This document shows, one piece after another, positions 7,294 through 15,446 of a stretch of DNA of 64,000 nucleotides. The notes under the pieces are model-generated. The model saw only the letters and a program-made list of their open reading frames with translations. It was not told the DNA's origin and made no database searches. The translations under genes were made by a program, and so were the position numbers. The DNA lies in contig JAOPKE010000001.1 of assembly GCA_025517465.1 (NCBI GenBank), positions 868,001 through 932,000 on the forward strand, read 5' to 3'. Every line of letters starts with the position of its first letter. The first letter of the stretch is position 1. Source of the DNA: Halobacteria archaeon HArc-gm2. Lineage in GTDB: Archaea > Halobacteriota > Halobacteria > Halobacteriales > Haloarculaceae.

Positions 7294-9216
7294 TCAGGAA
7301 TCGAAAACGACAAACGCCCCGATCTTACCGCCACCCCATCTCCATTCTGTCGCCCCCTGATACCCGGTTCCCTCTGACTTCGTGACTCTGTCTTGTTGTT
7401 CCATTTCACGGAGCCAGTCAAGAATGTACGATTTGTCACTACCAGTTTCTTCGGAGATGATTTTAGCGCTACATCCGGATGGGTGCTGTTTCAACACTTG
7501 CACGAACTGCCTCCGCTTATCAGTAGTTGAGCGATACTCCGTATTGATCTTCTCGTCAACCAGTACGTCGGGTATTGCGTCAGTCCAAACGTACACGGTC
7601 GCACCAGGGGACGAATCATCGGGATTCCGTGCGTATCGTCCGACAGCTTGCGCCACATTGTTCTCCCGGACTGACGCCAGCAGTTCCTCTGCAACACCAG
7701 CATCTGCCCCTTCAAAATCGCGTCCCGTTTCCCGTTTCACCTCCCCGTCCTCGGTTGTCATCATTACAGGTTCAGCGGCCAGATCACGGAGGGCGAGGAG
7801 ATCGAGGATGTTCTCATCGCCGGGGTCGATGCACGCGAGTGACGCACCAACTGTCTCAGCAGAGAAATCGTTGCGGCTTTTCTGCTCACCATAGTGCATC
7901 GTCTTTGGCTCCTTGATTCCTGCATCAGTCATCATTTGCTGAATATCCTGTTCGATGCTACCCGGAGTGATGCATGACTGAAAGTCCCCACCGTGTAGTC
8001 TGCGAATCTTCTCGATGAGTGCGCGACAACGTTCTTCACCAGCGCCCTTCCAGTCCCGTGTATAGGCGCGAGTTGCATCTCCGATCTGCTTGATAACCAA
8101 TCCCCGTTCGTTTCGTCTCCACCATTTGCGTTCTGCGGGAGTTAGCACCTCCACTTGGGTGAGGTCGTCAACGGTGTTGATATGCCACCGTGTTTCGGAG
8201 GGAAACGCATCGAGGCCGATGATACATCGCGCTTGGGACAGGTCAGGGGTATGCTGAACGTATCGAATATTGCCATCTTGACCGTCCATTACGACTTCGA
8301 CACGGCCATCCCTTCCGTGATAGCGCCCCCCACAGACTTCCTCCGAGTCGAGAATGGCCCGTCCGATAGCAGGGGCAAGTCGATGGGTTTCTTCACGTCC
8401 AAACAACCAGCCGTCCGTTACTTCGTCCTCGAAATACTTCGCCAGTTCTTCCTTCACCTCTGGATGGTCACGAACAACCGCGTACTTGAGATCGAGCATC
8501 GCACGAGGTTCATCTGAGCGGTAATCCAGAAGATTGGTCGTCGCCTGCTGAAATTGCTCTCTCCCCGCGCTGTTGAACGCGAATCCGTACTCCGGGCGCT
8601 CGTCAAAGATGACATTCGCCTCCTCGATGAGTTCGTCAACGTGAGCGAAATTTGCGGTGGTGTGGAGTACGTCGTAGTCCGGTTCATCCCCGCAATACTC
8701 AATATCCCACCATTGCGTGATACCGTCACAGTACTCCCCACACGGCATGTCAATATGTTGGGCCAACTCCGTGTGGGCTTTCAGAAACGTATTGTTTCGC
8801 ACGTTGCACATCCAGTTGAACCACTCTGACGGAGCAAAGCCTTGTGGTGCGGTGAACTGCTCGTCGTAGTCGCCAGCCGCTACCGGACACGTATCACTCC
8901 GACCGCGAAGGACGCGACATTCCACACCGGGTTCCGCCCGGCTTTCCTGGACTGCATTCTTTCGTGCTTTCTTCGTTTGGTGAATATGGATGATCGGTTC
9001 GCCACCGGTTATATCAGGGTAGTCCCGCCACCGAGTCGTCGCAATCTGATAGGTCTTGCCGAGTGAAGTCGGCGCGTCTATGAGCGTGTTCTCTCTCCGT
9101 TTAAGCGCCGAGAATATCGCAGCTTCCAGCTTGTCACGGGCTACGTCAGTTGTTACTTTGTTCCTGTTTGTCGGTTCGGTGCAGCAGTCGCTATTCGAGA
9201 TTGAATCTATCGTCAT
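7294..9216 (-). CDS. Helicase-like replication protein of the element
   Basis: 640 residues. IDAPTSLGKTY near residue 46 is a Walker A loop; VIFDERPEYG near 205 is a Walker B-like DE box; NNVAQAVGRYAR near 540 resembles helicase motif VI (QxxGR). The C-terminal 90 residues look like a winged helix (GCSAKIISEETGSDKSYILDWLREME). Several Cys between Walker A and B could hold an Fe-S or zinc site. This order suits a superfamily 2 helicase or helicase-type replication initiator of a haloarchaeal plasmid or virus; no primase motif was seen. Confidence 0.6.
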   Translation of the reverse strand: MTIDSISNSDCCTEPTNRNKVTTDVARDKLEAAIFSALKRRENTLIDAPTSLGKTYQIATTRWRDYPDITGGEPIIHIHQTKKARKNAVQESRAEPGVECRVLRGRSDTCPVAAGDYDEQFTAPQGFAPSEWFNWMCNVRNNTFLKAHTELAQHIDMPCGEYCDGITQWWDIEYCGDEPDYDVLHTTANFAHVDELIEEANVIFDERPEYGFAFNSAGREQFQQATTNLLDYRSDEPRAMLDLKYAVVRDHPEVKEELAKYFEDEVTDGWLFGREETHRLAPAIGRAILDSEEVCGGRYHGRDGRVEVVMDGQDGNIRYVQHTPDLSQARCIIGLDAFPSETRWHINTVDDLTQVEVLTPAERKWWRRNERGLVIKQIGDATRAYTRDWKGAGEERCRALIEKIRRLHGGDFQSCITPGSIEQDIQQMMTDAGIKEPKTMHYGEQKSRNDFSAETVGASLACIDPGDENILDLLALRDLAAEPVMMTTEDGEVKRETGRDFEGADAGVAEELLASVRENNVAQAVGRYARNPDDSSPGATVYVWTDAIPDVLVDEKINTEYRSTTDKRRQFVQVLKQHPSGCSAKIISEETGSDKSYILDWLREMEQQDRVTKSEGTGYQGATEWRWGGGKIGAFVVFDS

Positions 9217-9557
9217 ATTTTGCGTGGTAGAAGTCTCTCAGCGGTTATGTTCTATTCTCCCATCTATGCGCTTAGCCAGCCGAGGCTACAAACAGTAACG
9301 ACTAATCGACGGAGAGTCCCGCGAGAATTTGCCTTCACTGAATAGACGGCACGCACCATCTTAGTTCTACTGGTAATCGCCTGACAGCGTAGCCATTACC
9401 AGTTGAAGGTTCCAAAGATGGAAGGTATATTTCGGCCTCTGACTCCGGGGGTTCACGTCCGAGAAGTTGAGTTCTTGGAATAGGGATAGTGGGTTGTCGA
9501 TCAGCGCCTCAATGCGGCTTTCCCCTGATCCCTCTATGCTGAGTCGGATGAGTATTC
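9217..9557. other. Intergenic region between integrase and helicase
   Basis: 341 bases that should contain the helicase promoter (reading leftward; AACATAAC-like box near 9245) and the 3' end region of the integrase. No gene with a credible start was seen. Confidence 0.4.
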
Positions 9558-10661
9558 TTAGCCCATGCGATCAAGCGCGTCCCTTCGGTCTTCCACTGGT
9601 GCCTGATCGTATTTCATCGTCGTCTCTGCTCGCTTGTGACGGAGCTGGGATTGAGCAGCAGCCAAGTCTTCTTCGCGGGCCATGTATGTCCCGGTAGAAT
9701 GCCGGAGTGCATACCACGATAGCCCCCGGTCAATGTCTGCGATCTCACAAAGGTTGTCCAACAGGACACGAAGCGACGACGAACTGTAGGGATTCCCGTG
9801 TCGGGTTAACCAGAGTGCGTCGGTGTCGTCGTACTTTTCGTACATCTCGCGCTCCTCAAGCCAACGAGCGAGGTACTCTGATGTTTCCTGCCGGAGACTC
9901 ACAGTCCAGTTGTCTTCGTTCTTTGAGGATTCTCCCTCTGGGATACGGAGTGCTGCGTTTTCTACGTCAACCCAGTAAGTCTGCGCCCGCCCCACCTCTA
10001 TGGGTCGAAGCCCAGCATCGAGCGAGGCGTTGAAGATACTCGGGTATTTGAATCCGTTCGCCCGTTTGAAGTCGTCGGGTGACACTTCTTTGACGGCCTT
10101 CCCGAATCGCCGACCGAGATACAGTTTCCATTCTCGGCGTTCTTCAGGGTCCATCGAGTGATACGCAGGGACAGTCCCATACTCCAGTGCAGCCTCACGG
10201 AGTATTTTACGCTCATCCATCGTCACGTAGTCTTTCGGTTGAGAGGCACCAGAGGATGATTTGATAGTCACCTCACACTCCCACTCGTCTATATCGTTGC
10301 GAAAGCGGAAGTAGGCCAACAGCGCCAGCTTGATATTGTGAAGGTGGGAGTCGGAGTAATCGTCATCAGCGAGTAGGTTCTCCTGTAGGTAGTCGTCAGC
10401 GTGGTCGTGGTCGAGGTCAATGGTGTAGCCCCCTCGATTCTCCCAAGCCCAACGGTGGAACTTGTCGAGGATGGTTGCGTAGTTTCGCGCAGTGTCGTGA
10501 GCGTAGCCTTCCATTTTCTCTGGGTCTTTCCCCATGCGTGCAAGCCACTTGATGAGCTTCTTCCGGTGGCCTTCATATGCGATCAACTGACGCTCATTCA
10601 GATATTGGCTGCTTGGCCCGGAGATAAGAACGATACCTTCAACTTTTTCGGGTTCAGACAT
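9558..10661 (-). CDS. Tyrosine recombinase (XerC/D-like integrase)
   Basis: 367 residues. The N-terminal part is a core-binding SAM-like domain (residues about 20-135). The C-terminal catalytic domain carries the first Arg in ASLDAGLRPIEV, the HxxR-type box in SWYALRHSTG, a His in QLRHKRAETT and the nucleophile Tyr in MKYDQ, so the catalytic set looks complete. It lies 141 bases from the intact tRNA-Ser and very probably performed the integration. Start set at ATG 10661; the earlier in-frame ATG at 10700 adds 13 residues of poor quality. Confidence 0.88.
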   Translation of the reverse strand: MSEPEKVEGIVLISGPSSQYLNERQLIAYEGHRKKLIKWLARMGKDPEKMEGYAHDTARNYATILDKFHRWAWENRGGYTIDLDHDHADDYLQENLLADDDYSDSHLHNIKLALLAYFRFRNDIDEWECEVTIKSSSGASQPKDYVTMDERKILREAALEYGTVPAYHSMDPEERREWKLYLGRRFGKAVKEVSPDDFKRANGFKYPSIFNASLDAGLRPIEVGRAQTYWVDVENAALRIPEGESSKNEDNWTVSLRQETSEYLARWLEEREMYEKYDDTDALWLTRHGNPYSSSSLRVLLDNLCEIADIDRGLSWYALRHSTGTYMAREEDLAAAQSQLRHKRAETTMKYDQAPVEDRRDALDRMG

Positions 10662-10742
10662 ACGCACACACCCCAATGATGGCGATACCAGCGGTTGCAT
10701 GCCCGTTCAATTTAGGTCGGATGGGTTGAGTCGCGATCATTG

Positions 10743-10765
10743 TATTCGGTGATGGAAGCCGAATA
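10743..10765. other. Small inverted repeat next to the right junction
   Basis: TATTCGG and CCGAATA form a perfect 7-bp inverted repeat with a 9-base spacer, between the integrase gene and the tRNA. It could be an arm site for the integrase or a promoter element. Confidence 0.25.
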
Positions 10766-10802
10766 ATCGCATGAAGGCGACGGGGTGGAGATTATCCATG
10801 AG

Positions 10803-10885
10803 GGTGGGGTGGCAGAGCGGCCCATTGCGCCTGCCTTGAAAGCAGGTGGCGTTATGCCTCCTGGGTTCAAATCCCAGCCCCACCG
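10803..10885 (+). tRNA. tRNA-Ser (anticodon UGA)
   Basis: The 83-base cloverleaf has acceptor GGTGGGG/CCCCACC with discriminator G, D-stem GCA/TGC, anticodon stem CCTGC/GCAGG with loop CTTGAAA (anticodon TGA), a long variable arm, and T-arm CTGGG-TTCAAAT-CCCAG. The 5' 44 bases repeat at 3330, so this gene is a hybrid: its 5' half and promoter come from one side of the recombination and its 3' half from the other. Confidence 0.95.
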
Positions 10886-11276
10886 CATTTTGCTGCGAAC
10901 AGTTCGTGAGCAGCAAATGCAACAAGCTGGGATTTGAATCCTGCCAGTTGCAGCGCTCGAACGAAGTGAGAGCGACCATCTGGGTCCGGTTCAAATCCCA
11001 GCCCCACCGCTTCTGAACGAACGGACGTGAGTGAAGAGCGGTGCAACTGGATTTGAACCCTGGAAGTCGCAGCCCCGGAATGGCCGAACAGAGTGAGGCC
11101 ACAGCCCGGAACGTCTTCCTCCGGTTCAAATCCCAGCCCCACCGTTTTACTCCGAGCGACTACGCGAGGAGCAAACGGTATCCGCTGGGATTTGAAGTAG
11201 ACGAGTCACAGCCCGCACAGGGAGTGAAGCGACCGAGCAGGAATGTCTCGGCGTGGTTCAAATCCCAGCCCCACCG
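10864..11276 (+). repeat. Tandem tRNA-Ser 3'-tail array with palindromic units
   Basis: The last 22 bases of tRNA-Ser (from GGTTCAAATC to CCCCACCG) recur identically at 10988-11009, 11123-11144 and 11255-11276, spaced 124, 135 and 132 bases. After the first three copies a hairpin follows and then an inverted T-arm copy (GCTGGGATTTGAATCC at 10925, CTGGATTTGAACC near 11047, GCTGGGATTTGAA near 11183), so each unit is one long imperfect palindrome. Between units lie further hairpins, such as CGCTC/GAGCG at 10954-10974 and TGGCC/GGCCA at 11081-11101, each with an 11-base GA...GA loop. Confidence 0.85.
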
Positions 11277-11420
11277 CTTCTTCGAGGCACGAATCTATAT
11301 GCAGCAAAGATGCGACGAAAGTTCAGTCCCGGAGAGTCGTAACCGGCCGCGACAGATCCGATCGAAAAACGCGAGACTGGAGTCGGTTCAGTGAAGTGAT
11401 CACGGAGATAACACGCACAT

Positions 11421-11427
11421 TTATATT
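11421..11427 (+). promoter_or_regulatory. TATA-like promoter of the surface protein gene
   Basis: TTATATT lies 39 bases before the ATG at 11466, in a short A/T-rich patch; the predicted start of transcription would leave a leader of about 13 bases. Confidence 0.45.
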
Positions 11428-11465
11428 CCGGTGCTAACATTCGAAACGTAGGCATCTGGTCAACA

Positions 11466-12782
11466 ATGTGGTCCCACACAACATCGAAGAAACGGCTCAT
11501 CGCCCTCCCACTCCTGGCTATACTGCTAGCCAACGCCGCCTTCGCCGGCACGGCCGTCGCGGAACCGCGTATCTGGATGTCGAGCGCGAGTCTGGAACGC
11601 GACGCGACGCTGGTCGGCGAATCGGTCGGCGTGCAGGTACAGTTACACAACCGCGGTGACGGCGGCGTCATCGGCATCGACGTGTTGGCCAACGGCTCCG
11701 ACGTGGCGTCGGAACGCATCCACGTTGAGTCGGACACTGACAGGAAGGCCGTGATCAACGTCTCCTTCGACGAACCGGGGACGTACAAGATCAAGGCCAA
11801 CGACAAAACAGCGGGAACGCTCACCGTGACGCGGCTCCGGGTTGCGTCGGTCACCGAACGCGACGACGGCCAGACGGCCATCGTCCGCGCCGGTGGCGTC
11901 GCGGCCGGAGAACCGATGACCGCGAACCTTCCCGCCCAGGACGGTCAGCCGTTCGCCCTCCAGCGAGTGACCATGACCGGGCCGGGGTCGTCGTTCAACC
12001 GCAGCGTCGCGACCTACGCACCGGCCGACGGCGCGTCGTTCTCGGTCCCCGGGGGTCAGGGTGCGTCGCTCGTCGGCGCGGTCGAGATGGACGCCATCTC
12101 GGGCGTCAACACGAGTTCGCTCCGACTCGCGGTCGACCGGGACGCGCTGAACGAGAACGGACTGGAGTCAGACGGCGTCATCGTCTATCGGAAGACCGGC
12201 GATAGTTTCACACCGCTGACGACCGAGCAGGCCGCCACGACCGAGGACGCCATCGTCTACGAGGCGTCGACCGACGGCGGTAACCAGTTCGTCGTCGGCG
12301 CGCTGACCCCCGAGTTCGCGGTCCGCTCCGCGGACGTCGGGACCGAGGACGCGAGCGACGGCCAGCGGGTCACGCTAACGGCCACCGTCGCCAACGAGGG
12401 ACAGGTCGCCGGTGACTACGAGGCCGAGATGCGCGTCGACGGGGTGACCGTCGACCGGCAGAACGTGACGCTCCGGCCCGGCGAGTCGAAGACGGTCGAA
12501 CTGGACCACGTCGTCACGAGCAAGGGCGAGTACGACGTCGGTCTCGGGGCCGAAAGAGTGAGTTCGGTCATCCTCACGAGCGACGCGATATCCGGCACGG
12601 AACAGTCGGACCGTTCGGACACGTCGAAAGACGACGCGGACTCGACGGACGACGGATTGCTGGATGCCGAACCGTCCCTCCCATCCCTCCCGGCAATCGG
12701 CGACGTCGGAACGCTGGAGGTCGGTATCGGCGCAGGAATCGTCCTCCTCGGCGGCGGCCTGCTCCTGTTCGTCCGACGGTAA
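11466..12782 (+). CDS. Exported CARDB-like surface protein with C-terminal membrane anchor
   Basis: 438 residues. An N-terminal signal peptide (LIALPLLAILLANAAFAGTAVA) is followed by beta-rich Ig-like domains. The first, about residues 36-120, and the last, about 295-375, have the VxNxGxxxG... and LxPGESKTVEL pattern of CARDB adhesion-like domains. An acidic Ser/Asp linker (about 380-405) precedes a C-terminal hydrophobic helix and RR, which is an anchor or archaeosortase-type tail; a clear PGF tripeptide is absent. Likely displayed on the cell surface; ligand unknown. Confidence 0.7.
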   Translation: MWSHTTSKKRLIALPLLAILLANAAFAGTAVAEPRIWMSSASLERDATLVGESVGVQVQLHNRGDGGVIGIDVLANGSDVASERIHVESDTDRKAVINVSFDEPGTYKIKANDKTAGTLTVTRLRVASVTERDDGQTAIVRAGGVAAGEPMTANLPAQDGQPFALQRVTMTGPGSSFNRSVATYAPADGASFSVPGGQGASLVGAVEMDAISGVNTSSLRLAVDRDALNENGLESDGVIVYRKTGDSFTPLTTEQAATTEDAIVYEASTDGGNQFVVGALTPEFAVRSADVGTEDASDGQRVTLTATVANEGQVAGDYEAEMRVDGVTVDRQNVTLRPGESKTVELDHVVTSKGEYDVGLGAERVSSVILTSDAISGTEQSDRSDTSKDDADSTDDGLLDAEPSLPSLPAIGDVGTLEVGIGAGIVLLGGGLLLFVRR

Positions 12783-12825
12783 CCAGGAGAGAAACCCTTT
12801 TGCGTCACCTGGGCAACGCTGAAGT

Positions 12826-13125
12826 ATGGACTGGCCCCACGACCCCGACGGCGAGCAGGGCAGCGAAGGGCGCCGCAAGTACGGACACGCCGTTCTGGCG
12901 AAGAAAATCGACGAGGACGAGGACTTCCCGCTCTCGGCGGCAGGGTACGTCGACGAGTTCGGTGACCACCCCGTTCGCATCGACTTCGAGCGCGTCGTCA
13001 GCGTCTCCGAGATCTTCGACTACGTCGACCAGGAGGAGTTCGAGGACTTCCCGGACTTCCACAAGGCGGTCGGCCGCGCGCTCCGGGAGGCAGGTTACTG
13101 GCCATACGAACTCGAACACGCCTGA
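12826..13125 (+). CDS. DUF5785-type small haloarchaeal protein
   Basis: A 99-residue acidic soluble protein (MDWPHDPDGEQGSEGRRKYGH start) that looks like the haloarchaeal family DUF5785. No catalytic motif. Function unknown. It stands 43 bases after the surface protein gene on the same strand, with room for a promoter of its own. Confidence 0.65.
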   Translation: MDWPHDPDGEQGSEGRRKYGHAVLAKKIDEDEDFPLSAAGYVDEFGDHPVRIDFERVVSVSEIFDYVDQEEFEDFPDFHKAVGRALREAGYWPYELEHA

Positions 13126-13345
13126 GCAGTTCCACGAAGTCGCGTCAGCTGCTTTTATCAGCTCAGTGTGAGCTCAGCGTGAGTTCGTTCACAAGCGGCT
13201 GCAGGTTCGAATCGAGACTGCGCCCAGAGGACGTCGTCGTCGACATGCGGGATTCAGACCGACGGCGACGCACTCGGTGAGGAGAGACCCCCAGTTGGAC
13301 GTTTCGACAGAACAATACCGGGCCGTGTCGAACGCGGAGACAACA

Positions 13346-14107
13346 GTGACGAACACGCAGGTGACGCACATACAGATCGACAACTACGGCCCCTGGACCG
13401 TCACGCCGGAACCGCGGCGGGAAGTCGACCTCCAGACGCTGCAGTCCCGGCTCTTCGCCGACCTCTCGCAGCTGTTCGGGAACCGCGACGGCTACGTCTT
13501 CTTCACCAGGTTCGACAACATGATCGCCGTCTCGAACGGGCTCGATATGGACGACCACGCCCTCATCCAGGAGTCCGTCGGGAACCGGTATCCGGTGACG
13601 ATGAGCCTCAGCGTCGCCACGGGAACCGACCCCGTCAGCGCGCTCGGAACGGCGACAGAGCAACTCCAGGACGCGGGGAGCGCCCAGGACGAACACCGCC
13701 GGGAGATACTCCGCGGTCGACACATCGAAGCGGAGTTCAGAACGCCCGAGGACCTCCAGATCGCCCACTTCGACGTCAACGACGCGACCGAGGAGTACAC
13801 CGACCAGCTCAACGAGTTCGACACGTTCATCCACATCGAACAGGGGTACGCGGAGCTCATGCGGTACATGCGCCAGGCCCACGACTCGCTGTCTTTCTTC
13901 GTCGGCGGCGACAACGTCATCGCGGTCTGCCCAGACCTCGATGAGCCCGACTATCGAGATGCGATCGACCACGTCCACGACGAGGTCGACGTCGACCTCA
14001 AGGTCGGTGTCGGACACGGTCGGGTCGCATCGGACGCGGGGATGGTCGCCAAACACGCGCTGGAACGGTGCCGCGCGACGGGCGCGAACGTGGAAATCGG
14101 CGACTGA
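13346..14107 (+). CDS. GTP cyclohydrolase III (GTP to formylamino-pyrimidine)
   Basis: 253 residues. The protein is two similar alpha/beta halves, with DGYVFFTRFDNMIAVSNG near 50 and SLSFFVGGDNVIAVCPD near 200, typical of archaeal GTP cyclohydrolase III (ArfA). The enzyme forms 2-amino-5-formylamino-6-ribosylamino-4(3H)-pyrimidinone 5'-phosphate, the entry to riboflavin and F420 synthesis in archaea. I chose GTG 13346 (MTNTQVTHIQIDNYGPW) because family members start close to this strand; an in-frame GTG at 13277 adds a poor 23-residue leader. Confidence 0.85.
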   Translation: MTNTQVTHIQIDNYGPWTVTPEPRREVDLQTLQSRLFADLSQLFGNRDGYVFFTRFDNMIAVSNGLDMDDHALIQESVGNRYPVTMSLSVATGTDPVSALGTATEQLQDAGSAQDEHRREILRGRHIEAEFRTPEDLQIAHFDVNDATEEYTDQLNEFDTFIHIEQGYAELMRYMRQAHDSLSFFVGGDNVIAVCPDLDEPDYRDAIDHVHDEVDVDLKVGVGHGRVASDAGMVAKHALERCRATGANVEIGD

Positions 14108-14188
14108 GCGAAGCCCCTGATCTTCGCCGCGTACCGGCATAAGCGTGGTGCAGGTAATTTTTAGACTGTTCCACTGGTAACACGCGAC

Positions 14189-14776
14189 ATGAACAGGGAC
14201 GTGACAGTGCAGGAGGTGATGGACCGGGAGTTCGTCGCCGCCAGCGAGTCGGACAACGCGCTCGAAACAGTCGAACTGATGATCCGCGAGGAGGCCGAAC
14301 CGGCTGTCGTTCTCCGTGGGTCGGAGCCGGTCGGTGTCCTCTCCGACCGCGACGTCCTCGAAGTGGTGGTCGACGACGACACGAATCCGACGACGGTTAG
14401 CGTCGGCGACGCGATGATGGAGTCGGTGCCGACCATCACTCCCGAGTACACGCTCGCCGAGGCGCGCGACCGGATGGCCGCCCGGTCGACGAAGTGGCTC
14501 GTCGTCTCCAGCGGGGGGAAGCCGGACGGTATCGTCACCGAGCACGACGTCCTCAGCAGTTCGACCATCGGCACCGAAATCGACGCCGCCAACGGGGCGA
14601 GCGAGGAGGACTCCCACCTCGTCGACGCCAGCACCAGCACGACAGCCACTGACGCGGGTTCCGCTGAAGCCGGTGGGTTCGAAGACCAGGGGATCTGTGA
14701 GAAGTGCGGGTCGCTCAGCCGCGACCTCTCGGCGTTCAACGGCCAGCTTCTCTGTGCCGACTGTCGCGACATCTGA
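14189..14776 (+). CDS. CBS-pair protein with C-terminal zinc ribbon
   Basis: 195 residues. Two CBS domains (about 5-62 and 70-130; GVLSDRDVLEVV and GIVTEHDVLSS) are followed by a flexible Ser/Thr/Asp linker and a C-terminal zinc ribbon with CxxC (ICEKCGS) and CxxC (LCADCRD). CBS pairs sense adenine nucleotides; a ribbon next to them may mediate binding to nucleic acid or protein. Haloarchaea have several such fusions. The gene is single, between GTP cyclohydrolase III and an acetyltransferase. Confidence 0.8.
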   Translation: MNRDVTVQEVMDREFVAASESDNALETVELMIREEAEPAVVLRGSEPVGVLSDRDVLEVVVDDDTNPTTVSVGDAMMESVPTITPEYTLAEARDRMAARSTKWLVVSSGGKPDGIVTEHDVLSSSTIGTEIDAANGASEEDSHLVDASTSTTATDAGSAEAGGFEDQGICEKCGSLSRDLSAFNGQLLCADCRDI

Positions 14777-14878
14777 GCGATCGCGGTTTCTGGACGGGCC
14801 GTCCCGAACGCGGGCGCGTCTCGTCCGCGGGACAACGCCTTTGACGGGTCCGGTCGAATCCCGGAGCGATACGGGCCG

Positions 14879-15346
14879 ATGGAGATAACCACGAGTACGG
14901 TCGACGACGTCGACGCCGTCGTCGACCAGTGGGTCTCGCTCGCGCGTGGCCAGCGCGAGTACGACTCCCACATTACCCCCGAGCGCAACCGGGCCACTAT
15001 CAGGGAGGCGACGCTCCGGCGGATCGTCGCCGACGAACTGCTGGTGGCCCGCGAGGACGAGGAACTGGCTGGTTTCGTCATGTTCACCGTCGAGTCCGGA
15101 CAGTACGAACAGGACGTCCAGCGTGGCGTCGTCCAGAACCTCTACGTCGCCCCGACTCACCGGCGACGGGGAATCGGGACGCGACTACTCGCTGCGGCCG
15201 AAGAGCGTCTCGCCGACAACGGTGTCGACCGCGTCGCGCTCAACGTGATGGCCGCCAACGAGGGCGCCCGTCGATTCTATCGTCGTCACGGGTACGAACC
15301 CCACCGCGTCGAACTGGAGAAGCCGGTCGAAAGCGATACCCTCTAA
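14879..15346 (+). CDS. GNAT-family N-acetyltransferase
   Basis: 155 residues covering one GNAT domain. The acetyl-CoA binding signature R/Q-x-x-G-x-G/A is seen in VAPTHRRRGIGTRLL (about residues 92-106), and the C-terminal NEGARRFYRRHGYEPHRVELEK is the usual final strand block (about 125-147). Substrate cannot be read from sequence. It precedes tRNA-Thr. Confidence 0.85.
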   Translation: MEITTSTVDDVDAVVDQWVSLARGQREYDSHITPERNRATIREATLRRIVADELLVAREDEELAGFVMFTVESGQYEQDVQRGVVQNLYVAPTHRRRGIGTRLLAAAEERLADNGVDRVALNVMAANEGARRFYRRHGYEPHRVELEKPVESDTL

Positions 15347-15372
15347 ACGGAGTGTGCGCTATCGTCGAGTGC

Positions 15373-15446
15373 GCCAGGGGAGCTTGGGTGGTTCAAGCAC
15401 TCGACTTGTAATCGAGAGTTCGTGGGTTCAAATCCCACCCCTGGCT
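15373..15446 (+). tRNA. tRNA-Thr (anticodon UGU)
   Basis: 74-base cloverleaf: acceptor GCCAGGG/CCCTGGC with discriminator T as in archaeal tRNA-Thr, anticodon stem CTCGA/TCGAG with loop CTTGTAA (anticodon TGT), T-arm GTGGG-TTCAAAT-CCCAC. The gene is intact, and no second copy of its 3' end was found downstream. Confidence 0.95.

Larger units (their letters stand above)
3330..10846. mobile_element. Integrated element in tRNA-Ser(UGA), about 7.5 kb
   Basis: The stretch is bounded by the 44-base direct repeat of the tRNA-Ser 5' half. A tyrosine integrase gene lies just inside the right junction, as is usual for tRNA-targeting elements. Base composition is visibly richer in A/T than the flanks. 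Cargo includes a helicase with Walker motifs, a SWIM zinc-finger protein, a winged-helix membrane regulator, two exported proteins and several small unknown ORFs. No capsid, spike or conjugation gene was recognised, so an integrative plasmid or a decayed provirus fits best. Confidence 0.8.

Noticed and set aside
10864-11276. Evenly spaced identical 22-base repeats, as in a CRISPR array
   Set aside because: The repeat is the tRNA-Ser 3' tail, the spacers are about 100 bases with palindromes and shared hairpin motifs, and no cas gene is near.
13163-15160. A 665-residue minus-strand open frame
   Set aside because: It runs antisense through GTP cyclohydrolase III, the CBS-zinc-ribbon gene and the GNAT gene, all with clear motifs on the + strand.
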